NCBI GenBank assembly: GCA_963932465.1
Contig: OZ010800.1
Location: forward strand, 29,514,852-29,578,851
Reading direction: 5' to 3'
DNA: 64,000 nt
Origin: Maratus speciosus
Taxonomy: Eukaryota > Arthropoda > Arachnida > Araneae > Salticidae
Position 1 is the stretch's first letter. Every line of letters begins with the position of its first letter. Under the pieces are notes generated by a model, which did no database searches, was not told where the DNA came from, and worked only from the letters and a program-made list of their open reading frames with translations. Shown piece by piece: positions 46,005 through 55,700 of this stretch. The position numbers and the translations under genes were made by a program.

Positions 46005-46318
46005 ATATATTCTCATTGCATAAAAAGGTGTCTATTGCTTCTCGGAGAATGGAGGACAACTAAAATGTTGATGGATAATTTATTCTACTACTGTTAAAAT
46101 TAATCTGTTAAGGTTCTTTGTTATATAGTCTGGCTAAAGATGTGGTTTTCTTGTTGTATTTAATGTTTGCAATACTTTCTTTGATCCTAGTAGGCTTTGA
46201 GCTTTTTATATGTCAAATATTAAGTTAATTTTGATGTTTCTATTGATTTTTATTCATAGTTTTAGATCTGTTGAATTTACCATTTTTAAAATAATTACAT
46301 TTTTTGTTTAAATTTTAG

Positions 46319-46520
46319 GGTTTTCTAAAGCTGCTAAATCCAAAAGGTGTCGCAGAATTACAATTAAGCATTTTGTATTTTTGATTTGTTCATCTGGGTT
46401 CTTTTATCAAACATGGGCCTTTCTACAAATGTATCTAGCTTATCCAACAATACTACATGTTAGTGAGGAATATCCTGATTCATTTAATGCCCCAGCTATT
46501 ACGGTATGCAACAGAAACAG
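46319..46520 (+). CDS. DEG/ENaC sodium channel, internal exon with first membrane segment
   Basis: Host gene exon. An acceptor (TTGTTTAAATTTTAG, ending 46,318) and a consensus donor (ACAG|GTAAGT, 46,521) bound 202 bp that translate without a stop in one frame: 2 bases, 66 codons, 2 bases. Residues ~5-17 are basic (SKAAKSKRCRRITIK). Residues ~18-45 are hydrophobic, with FVFLICSSGFFYQTWAFLQM as TM1. A YPTILHVSEEY stretch leads to FNAPAITVCNRN, the pre-loop motif (usually FPAVTICN) of degenerin/epithelial Na+ channels. These form trimeric cation channels in the plasma membrane. The conserved His-Gly gating motif should lie in the preceding exon, and the Cys-rich loop and TM2 in later exons; none was found in this window. 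Subfamily cannot be assigned. Confidence 0.88.
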
Positions 46521-47001
46521 GTAAGTAAAAATGAGATAAGATTTATATGATCATATCAAAGAATAGGGCCATATGGTTTAATAGGACTTTGGAGCAAGTT
46601 ATAAAGACCAACTTTTAATTCTCGCCCAAATACCGTTTATTTTCAAAAATTTTTAATCAACTGTTTCGTGTTTCAATGATGTCCTCCGTGGATAACTAAT
46701 GAATAACTATGTTTTTGATTAACTCTTTATGTCCCTTATGATGAATTAAGTAAAATTTCTCTTTGCAAATCATTTTTTATGAAAATACTGTTGAAAATTT
46801 GTGCAATCATTAAATAAAATTTCAAATGCTTTATCTATAAAAATTAATAATATTATATAAGAGATTTGAAAAATATTTGCAAATCTACTCAAATATTTTC
46901 TTTAAGATACAATTTTTTGTATTTTAGAGGATTAGAAAACATATAAATATAAACCCCTTACATATGAGCATGTATAATCTTTCAATTTAAACTGCTCAGT
47001 A
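46521..47001 (+). other. Start of the DEG/ENaC intron
   Basis: AT-rich intron sequence after the donor at 46,521. It is inferred to extend past the Tc1 relic, because no downstream channel exon is recognised before the window ends. No other feature. Confidence 0.5.
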
Positions 47002-47003
47002 TA

Positions 47004-48212
47004 CACCGAAGAGTCAAAACATTAGGACTACCCCCACATTTTGCAATGAACTCGCTTTGTTGACGTGGAGGGCACGTAATCAGGTGAGAATGGTATTTAG
47101 CTAATTCTAGAGAGTATGAAGAATCATTTTTGAACTTAATTCTGCCTGTGATGGGAAAGGTTGCTGATATAAGCGACTTTGATAGAGGTCAGAATTCAAT
47201 GGCACAATGGCTCAGAACGCGTATCTCCGAAACTGTTCGTCTCGTGGGTAGTTTGCGTCATACCGTCGTTAGTACTTATGCAAAGTTCATGAATGACAAT
47301 GAAACCATCAGAAGACGTGATGGTGTTGGACGTCGACGCGTTGTCAAAGAAAAAATACGTCGGAGGCTCCCCCACTTGGTAAAAAAAAATCGGTAATAGA
47401 TATTGGCTCAGCTGACAGCCCAATACTATACAGGTCCAAGTAGAGTTATTTCAGAGAACACAGTTCAGTTGACACTGTTGGATATAAGGCTATGCAGCAA
47501 ACACCCCACTCACGTGCCTCTGTTGACCAAGCATGCCAACTACTCCTACACTAGACCCAGGAACATCGTGACTGAACCATGGATCGTTTGGAGAGAACTG
47601 CCTTGTCAGATGAATCACGATTCATCCTTCAACTCATCTACAGTCATTTCAAATTACGCCTTCTTCCATGAGAACTGTTGCTCCCCCTTATACAGCAGGC
47701 CATACAAAGGCCGGTTTTAATGATATTAAGTTTTGGAAAACGTTCTAATGGGCATCTCCGGGACCTGTGGTTATGGCAGAACAGATCACGAAGGTCGCCG
47801 ACTATCGGAACATCGTTGGGGACCTCTTGCACCCTTACAATGTTATCTCTCCTCCAAATTGGAAATGAAGTCTTCTATCAAGACAACACTCCATGACACA
47901 GGGCTCGAATTGTGCTGGAGTGGTTCTAGGAACATGATACTGAATTCCAATTAAGGTCCTGGGAGTCTAACTAAAGGGATCTTAATATGATAGAGCAGAT
48001 TTGGGGTGTCATGGAGCGGGAGCTCAGAGCTAAAAAACAACCATGCTGTAATATTCCATATTTACGTGACCGCAATATGAACATCTGGTACAAGCTGCCT
48101 TCGGCAACGTACCAAGGACGTGTGGCATCCATGCAAAGGCCGGTGCAGCTTTTTTGCAGACAGAAACTGAGACATTATTAGGTAGGTGGTCATAATGTTT
48201 GACTCTTCAGTG
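47004..48212 (+). mobile_element. Tc1-like transposon copy, decayed
   Basis: The ends read inward CACCGAAGAGTCAAAACATT and CACTGAAGAGTCAAACATTA, flanked by TA (47,002-47,003 and 48,213-48,214). Length 1,209 bp. The interior is a broken plus-strand transposase. It sits in the intron after the DEG/ENaC exon, in the same orientation as the gene. It belongs to a different Tc1 lineage from the intact copy at 40,390. Confidence 0.92.
47130..48181 (+). pseudogene. Tc1-like transposase remnant
   Basis: 47,150-47,396 encodes VADISDFDRGQNSMAQWL, ISETVRLVGSLRHTVVSTYA and RRRDGVGRRRVVKEK, the paired helix-turn-helix and GRPR-type region (here GRRRV). From 47,403, AQLTAQYYTGPSRVISENTV and PTHVPLLTKHA follow. 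The frame then shifts; a QDNTP segment near 47,880 (second catalytic Asp) and IEQIWGVMERELRAK near 47,990 (third catalytic Glu region) are seen in other frames. At least one stop and several frameshifts make it inactive. Confidence 0.88.
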
Positions 48213-48412
48213 TATGTCTTTCAATCTCAAAGACACTGAAGAGTTATAATCGCAATTGAATCACCGTACGAATACTTTTGTTTTACGCAATAGATAATGT
48301 TGACGGCGCATGATAATATAAAATACATAGAAACTATATGTTTACAGATTATCTACATGAATTTTAAGAAATGATTTTTGTTTACGAATTTTAAGTACCG
48401 TCTGGAATTTAA

Positions 48413-48584
48413 CAGGGTTCGTACGCATCAAGGGATTCAGGTATTTTAGGTAATTCAGTATCAGAAATTTCGTAAAATAATGGTTGCTGTATCTGGAGAA
48501 TTTTTTTCATTAAATAAGGCAAATATTACTCTACAAGAAATCTGGTAAAAGATGCTTGAAAGTCCTTGAAGCGTACGAACCCTG
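48413..48584. mobile_element. 172 bp MITE, CAGGGTTCGTACG ends, TTAA flanks
   Basis: CAGGGTTCGTACG at 48,413 and CGTACGAACCCTG ending at 48,584. TTAA lies on both sides (48,409-48,412 and 48,585-48,588). It is of the same family as 45,819-46,004; both have GAATTT/TCCTTGA-type subterminal words. No coding. Confidence 0.8.
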
Positions 48585-48589
48585 TTAAG

Positions 48590-49790
48590 GGTTAAAATAC
48601 CTTTATAAAATACATGACATATAAGCACAATAATCACATAAGAACTGAATGTATGTTCAAACTGGAAGTTTTAAGACATCGAATCTGTGGATCCATATGA
48701 CATAACTTTGCGATATACATCTGGGCGACTAGTTGCTTAACTAAATGAACATCACCATATGGAAAAGAGAAGACATCGCAAGTTTTATTTGCAGTCATCT
48801 TTTGATCAATCAAATTTTATTATTCGTATGTCGAAACTCTGACGATTTAAGATATTTATTAGTTATAATGCATTTTCCCTGTTCATTAAAAAAAATAGTG
48901 TTACCAAATTAAAACTTTCGAATCTCAGATTACAGAGCATTGTATGACCACAATGATATCAAAATTTGACATCAGGTATTTCAGACATTTTCATGGCATT
49001 TCAAAAAATAATTGTTCAAAAACATATCGATAGTCAGTACTGTATAACTTTTTAAACAATTTTTGTATAAGCAGAAATTCTCTACAACTTGCACACATAA
49101 TGAAAGTAATGAAGATTAAAGGAAGGCGTATTTTAAAACTCACTGATCCAAAATTCCAACCTTGAAGGAGAAACTTTTTGATAGTACAGTTTTCTCTTTA
49201 GCATTTTTAAAACTGCAATTGTTTTCATTAAAGCAAATCTTCCCAAACTTTTGGAAAGATCTATACTGAATTTAGATTTAAACCTTTGGCGTACCATGAA
49301 GAAACAAAGGCAATCAGAGGTAATATGCTTTGATTTATAGTATCAAAATTTAAATATCTGCTTAACTTCATTGCCGTATGCCTTCCCCGCGTACACTTCT
49401 AAAGGAGCGCAAAATCTCTAAAAGAAAGCTCACATAGAAATTTGAGAAAATTTTGAAATATGTATGCGTTTTGAATTTTTTAGGTGTAATTTGCTGACAA
49501 GAATGATGTTTATATTTACTCTTGGCAGAAATCAATCAAATACAAACTACAAAATGGAAATTTTCTTAAGTTAAACTCAGAACGACAAATATGAGCATGG
49601 ATTGAGCAGTGCTTGCCTAGGTATGCTTATTTTCCCTTACAGTTTCATGCCAAAGTCTTGAAACAGCATGTATAAATTGAGAAGCCTTCTGTAATTAAAA
49701 TTATTCCTATTACATTTATTCACATATTTAACGACACCCTGTTTTCAAGTCAATCACCACGCATAGATTTTGAAACACCCTCAAACTCTA
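48590..49790. other. No recognised feature
   Basis: AT-rich, presumably intronic sequence. No conserved exon of the channel gene is recognised. Confidence 0.35.
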
Positions 49791-50047
49791 TCATGGAAGA
49801 CGGTAGTATTCCGAGTGACGGAGCTTTAAGCCTAAAATCCTATCGCAGAATTCGTAGATGGCGGAACTCATATATACGGCTAACTCGACATCAAAGAAAA
49901 CGCGAAAAACCGCATTTTAATAACTCAGCAGATCTATCAGAACATTCCTATTGTTCTGATTTTTTTAGAACAGTCTTATATCTGCAGTCTAATCGTATTC
50001 TGAAATTTTTACATTTCTACGTGCAGTATATTTTGAGATCTAAATAG
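49750..50047 (+). other. Unassigned open frame with coding-like composition
   Basis: After an acceptor-like CCCTGTTTTCAAG the frame runs open to a TAG at 50,045. It includes SPRIDFETPSNSIMEDGSIP and RRIRRWRNSYIRLTRHQRKR, rich in charged residues and higher in CpG than its neighbours. It matches no family I know and has none of the Cys pattern of the DEG/ENaC loop. It could be an exon of the flanking gene, part of another gene, or a repeat fragment. Confidence 0.25.
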
Positions 50048-50441
50048 CCATTTTTAAAGCGAACGCGATGGAAGAAGTTCCTGATGTCAAAATCTGAAAA
50101 ATGGCCCGGGCGATTTTCTTTAAATTGATATATAATAGGATTCTGTTTTATGTGAAGGGAATAATATAACATTGCTTTCCGGGAAAACTCTAATTTTCTT
50201 TTTAATTCACATTTTTTTCCTCTGAAAATGATCTTATTAAAATTAATATAAATAATGAATTTATTTTAGATGAACCGAATAAGACCATGTGTGCTTCCAG
50301 GAAGACTCTTATTCGCTTTATAATAAGCATGAAAAATCGGACTATATTTTTCCGCCATTTATCGGAATTTCACTGAAGTTGCGTCTACTGTATTCATGCG
50401 CTTAATTTCTTCTGATCAACGTTTAGTGAAAAGTTTACGAA

Positions 50442-50515
50442 CCTTCCGTAGCTCAGTCGGTTAAGTGCGGGCCTCGCAATACATAGGTAGCGAGAACTGC
50501 CCTCTTTGAAGCAGT
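50442..50515 (+). repeat. tRNA-derived SINE head or tRNA pseudogene
   Basis: CCTTCCGTAGCTCAGTCGG followed by TTAAGTGCGGGCCTCGCAA is a clear A-box and D-arm/anticodon-arm segment. The B box is lost: GGTAGCGAGAACTGCCC stands where GGTTCGANTCC should be. A T-rich tract follows. It is not a functional tRNA. Confidence 0.7.
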
Positions 50516-51094
50516 AAGCATTTTTTTTTCATCCAGGCAAATTTAATTTTATGTTTCTATAAAAATGTATTTATTTATTTTGATTTTTTTCTTTAAGAGT
50601 TGCATCTGTTGGTGGTAAAAGAAAATACAAATTAGTAAATGACTTTTTTTTTTAATCTCACATGTAAAAATGTATGTGTATCTTAAGTAAGCATACATAT
50701 ATATATTTATTTTGTAAATGCAATATATTGCACCTCAGTGCATTATTTATAAGAAATATTTTAAATGAGTTGCATTAATTGCATTACTTTTATAAAAATC
50801 ATTCATTTGATTTTGCAAGCTTTTCAATGCTGAAGTTTAAATCTAAAATTTCATTAACAAAAAATAATAAAATATAGAACCTAGATTAAAATTATTACTG
50901 GTGTTTTAAATGAATTGCATTACTTTTATAAAAATCATTTCATACTTCAGTAAGATTTGTAAAGCTGAAAACTAATCAAGGGATAATGAAGCATGAAAAA
51001 TTATTTTAAAAGTCTTTATTATAAAAAATATAGAAGAATTTTTTATTATCGCTAAACTTTTATTGCATTTTAATAATTTGCGAATCATAACAAA

Positions 51095-51140
<46 letters not shown>

Positions 51141-51260
51141 CGAAATAATTAATTTTTGAATAATAAAAACTCACTTATCTGGCAGAAATTTGTTGTTAAT
51201 TCACGGATTAGTCATTTGAAGACTACCGCTTAAGAGCTTAAGACGATTATTTAAAAAACC
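50516..51260. other. No gene; A/T-rich with microsatellite
   Basis: AT-rich sequence with a weak ~170 bp repetition: TTGCATTACTTTTATAAAAATCATT occurs near 50,782 and 50,921, with GAAAA/AAATAATAAAATATAGAA blocks between. No coding is supported. Confidence 0.4.
51097..51138. repeat. (AT)n microsatellite
   Basis: Uninterrupted AT dinucleotides, about 21 units. Confidence 0.95.
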
Positions 51261-51261
51261 A

Positions 51262-52345
51262 TCGGGTAGACAAAATCTAGTGAATTTTGGAACGTCAATT
51301 CTGATTTAACGTGAACTAAAATTATGAATAATATTATAAAAAATGAGATATTGGGGTGGGAATGCATAGTAATTAATCTTGTCTTTGCATTTTCTTAGTC
51401 ATAATTTTAAGATGAGATAATTTAAATGATGAGAATTCTAAAAAATACTTTTAAGGTAACGGAATTTATGCAATAAAAACTGTTTAAAATCTAAGAACAC
51501 AGGCTTTTGACGTTTATTTTAATAAATTTTCTGATAGACAAAATCTAGTGAACTTAGAAACGTCAATTTTGATTTAATGTGATATAAAATTAATAATAAT
51601 AAAAGGTATTTTGAGAGGGGGGGGGATAATAATTAATTTTGCAATTAAAAATTCGCAACAAATAGGATATATGACATTATTATGTAGGATAAACGCGGAG
51701 AAAGGGGGCTGCCTCGGAACATTCCCCGCGCGTTTTTCTAAAAAAAACAATGTTTTTCAAAAAATCAATTTTTCGGAGGGTTGCCGAGTGAAATTTTCAT
51801 GGGAAGTTTCAAATTCGGATTCAGCGACCCAAAAAACATAAAGTGAGTCGAAATCCAGAGCTAGTATTAATTTTTGCAGGTAAAATCCCCTATTGCCTGG
51901 ACTTCATAACTTAGTGCACGTAGCGCCGCAGTGCATGATCAGAGGCAGCCCTCCCCCTCCTCGTTCATCCTACGTCATAATGTCATGTATCCTATTTGCT
52001 GAAAATTTTGTCTAGTAACTGAATTTCGTAATGATTTTCCCCTAAAACAATAAGAAATTAAGTTAAAAACAACTATTTAGGGGGGAGGGAATTTTGGGGG
52101 TAATTTAAAAATTCGGATTCAGAGACCCCAAAAACTTAAAGTAAACCTTATAAAGAACGTTCGGAGGGGAGATAGGAGTGCGAATGTAAACGTGTGACTG
52201 GTTAAGTGGAATTGCGCAACTTAGTTCACGCAGCACCGCGCGCATGTTCCGAGGCAGATCCCACCTTCACCTTCAACCTAAGTCATAATGTCATATATCT
52301 AATTTGTTGCAAATTTTATCTACTTTCTGAATTTCTAGATACTTT
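51262..52345. repeat. Mosaic of direct and inverted repeats (GC-rich islands)
   Basis: GACAAAATCTAGTGAA occurs at about 51,269 and 51,537 with ~100 bp of similar sequence after each. 51,655-51,735 (AATAGGATATATGACATTAT, GGGGGCTGCCTCGGAAC) is inverted at 51,930-52,010. The same block recurs diverged and directly at 52,215-52,320. AATTCGGATTCAG(C/A)GAC is at about 51,815 and 52,113, and also at 59,567. It is a rearranged, non-coding repeat family; open frames across it (for example 51,611-51,841) are incidental. Confidence 0.65.
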
Positions 52346-52374
52346 TTTCCTAAAACAATAAAAAAGTTATCTGC

Positions 52375-52786
52375 CCTATATATATAAAATCCTACTGAAA
52401 CGAATTTATGAAACGGAAGTATGAATCGACTGATTAAACAACTGATTATGTTTCACGGCGATTTCTCTTAAAATGTGGAATACTTTGCGATGAAATTAAC
52501 ACCAAAAATCAATATTGATCCGCAGATTTCAAAACTGATTAAAGAATTTTTAAATTCGAATTAGTTTTCGAAATATTAATTTTTTTCTAATTTTATATAC
52601 ATTTTTCTAATGATGTCAACTCAAATTTTAATCAAACAGATATTTTTTTCATCAGATATTAGAAAAGGTTACTATTTTAAACTAATTTGGCGAGAAGTTT
52701 GGCCTCCCTTAAATGTATGCTAAGAAATGTATCATGTTACTTTTATTCATAATTCAATTTGTATTTCATTATCATTTTATTTAATA
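52375..52786 (+). mobile_element. Possible plus-strand Helitron 5' end, older host of the nested element
   Basis: CCTATATATATAAAATCCTA at 52,375 resembles the Helitron 5' ends at 45,332 and 33,301 (first base C instead of T, and no host A before it). A matching plus-strand 3' end with a CTAA|T terminus lies at 59,479, beyond the minus-strand element at 52,787-57,752. If they pair, the satellite Helitron is nested in an older one of opposite strand. The pairing is inferred. Confidence 0.3.
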
Positions 52787-55700
52787 CTAGCAGACGCGAC
52801 CGGCGTTGCCCGGTGTTTGTAAATAATAATCTTAAATAAAACTTAAGTTTATATCAATTTATATTCAAAATTGGTGATAGTTGAAGTCAGAAATATTTTT
52901 TTTTGTCGTTCATGTAACAGCTGGGGACCTAAGATGTTGTTAGAAAAATAAAGCTAGTGAATCGGACTATTTTTAAGGGATCATTATAATATAATTTAAA
53001 AAAATGGGCAAAAAATTGGGGAAATGCTTAAAAAGGGCCCTAGAACATCAGTAAAAATATGTGAGGGTTAATCTAAGGAGAAGAGTTCAGACTCAACTTT
53101 AAAATTACGCACTGCGAAGGTGAGAAGAATAGGGTGTGAAAAACGCATGGCACACAAAAAAAATTATGGGCTCTGAATCGGGTCCTACGGAACCCTAGAC
53201 GGTTCCATGGTCTTAAGTGGAATGTAGAAACGGGAGAATAACTAAATGGAGAATGTATCCAAAAAGTCAAGATCAGATAAAAAGGAAGCAATTTATTAAA
53301 AGTTTAGTGCAATAAAACTTCATGTGGCCATGTACCGGCCCTTGCAAGGGTTACAGGGTCTTAACTGAAATGTAGAAATGGGGTAGAAACTGAAAGGAGA
53401 AATCACCTCAAAAACGAAGAAGATCGGATTGAAAAGAGGCATATTTTAAAAATTTAGTGCACTAAAACTTCGGGCCCCTTGGAAGTTTGCCATGGTCTTA
53501 ACTGAAATGTAGAAATGGGTAAGGAACTGAAAAGAGAATTCACCCCCAAAAAAGAAGACCAGATAGAAAAGAGACATGTTACTAAAATTTAGTGCACTAA
53601 AACTTTAAGGGGTGTTGGGCCCCTTGACAGGGTTCCAGGGACTTAACTGAAAATGTTGAAATGGGGCAGAAACTGAAAGGAGAATTCACCCCAAAACGAA
53701 GAAGATCGGATAGAAAAGAGGCATGTTATAAAAATTTAGTGCACTAAAACTTCTAGGGCACTGTACCGGGCCCCTTGCAAAGATGCAAGGGTCTTAAGTG
53801 AAATGTAGAAACGGAGTAGAAATTGAAAGAAGAATTCACCCCAAAAAAGAAGACCAGATAAAAAAGAATCACGTTATTAAAATTTAGTGCACTAAAACTT
53901 CAAGGGGCCCTGTACTGGGCCCCTTGATAGGGTTCCAGGGTCTTACCTGAAAATGTAGAAATAGTACAGAAACTGAAATGAGAATTAACCCACAAAACGA
54001 CGAATATCGGATACAAAAGGGGCATGTTATTAACCATTCAGTGCACTAAAACTTCAAGGGGCCATGTAGTGGGCCCCTTGACACTGTTCCGGGGCATTAA
54101 CTGAAATGTAGAAATGTGGCAGAAACTGAAACATAATTCACCCCAAAAAACGAAGAAGACCGGATAGAAAAAAGGCATTTATTAAAATTTAGTGCACTAA
54201 AACTTCCAGTCAAGGGGCCCTGTACTGGGCCCCTTGATAGGGTTCCAGGTTCTTGAATGAAAATGCAGAAATGGGTCAGAAACTGAAATGAGAATTCACC
54301 GCCAAAAAGACGAAGATCGGGTAGAAAAGAGAGCATGTTATTAAAAATTTAGTTCACTAAAACTTCAATGGGCCCTGTACCGGGCCCCTTGGATGTTTGC
54401 CAGGATCTTAACTGAAATGTAGAAATGGGGTAGAAACTGAAAGGAGAATTCACCCCAAAAACAACGAAGACCTAATAGAAAAGAGGCATGTTACAAAAAT
54501 TTAGTGCACTAAAACTTTAAGGGACCCTGTATTGTGCCCCTTGACAGGGTTCCAGGATCTTAACTGAAAACGTAGAAATGGGGCAGAAACTGAAAGGAGA
54601 ATTCACCCCAAAAACGAAGAAGATCGGATAGAAAAGAGGCATCTTATAAAAATTTAGTGCACTAAAACTTCAAGGGCCCTGTACCGGGCCCCTTGCAAGG
54701 GTGCAAGGGTCTTAACTGAAATGTAGAAACGGAGTAGAAATTGAAAGGAGAATTCACCCCTAAAAAAGAACAAATAGAAAAAAGGCACGTTATTAAAATT
54801 TAGTGAACTAAAACTTCAAGGGGCCCTGTACTGGGCCCCTTGGCAGGGTTCCAGTGTCTTAACTGTAAATGTAGAAATGGGACAGAAACTGAAAGGTGAA
54901 CTAACCCACAAAACGACGAAGATCGGATAGAATAGAGGCATGTTATTAAACATTTAGTGCACTAAAACTTCAAGGGGCCCAGTACAGGGCCCCTTGAAAG
55001 GGTTCCAAGGCATTAACTGAAATGTAGAAATGTGGCAGAAACTGAAAGAGAATTCACCCCAAAAAACGAAGAAGACCGGATAGAAAAGAGGCATGTTATA
55101 AAAATTTTGTGCACTAAAACTTCCTGTAAAGGGGCCCTGTACTAGGGCCCTTGACAGGGTTCCAGGGTCTTGAATGAAAAAGCAGAAATGATCAGAAAAT
55201 GAAAGGAGAATTCACCCCAAAAAAGACGAAGATCGGATAGAAAAGGGGCATATTATTAAAAATTTAGTTCACTAAAACTTCAATGGACCCTGTACCGGGC
55301 CCCTTGGATGTTTGCCAGGGTCTTAACTGAAATGTAGAAATGGGGTAGAAACTGAAAGGAGAATTCACCAAAGAAACGAAGAAGACCGGATAGAAAAGAG
55401 GCATGTTATTAAAATTTCGTGCACTAAAACATCAAAGGGCCCTGGACCGGGCCCCTTGACAGGGTTCCAGGGTCTTAACTGAAATGTAGAAACGGAGTAG
55501 AAATTGAAAGAAGAATTCACCCCAAAAAAGACCAGATAAAAAAGAATCACGTTATTAAATTTTAGTGCACTAAAACTTCAAGGGGCCCTGTACTGGGCCC
55601 CTTGACAGGGTTCCAGGGTCTTAACTGAAAATGTAGAAATAGTACAGAAACTGAAATGAGAATTAACCCACAAAACGACGAATATCGGATACAAAAGAGG

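Noticed and set aside
45811..46012. 8 bp target duplication around the CAGGG MITE (hAT assignment)
   Set aside because: The eight bases on the two sides do not match, and the second copy has TTAA flanks; the superfamily is left open.
50442..50515. Functional tRNA gene
   Set aside because: The D-arm region is good but the T-arm/B box is destroyed.
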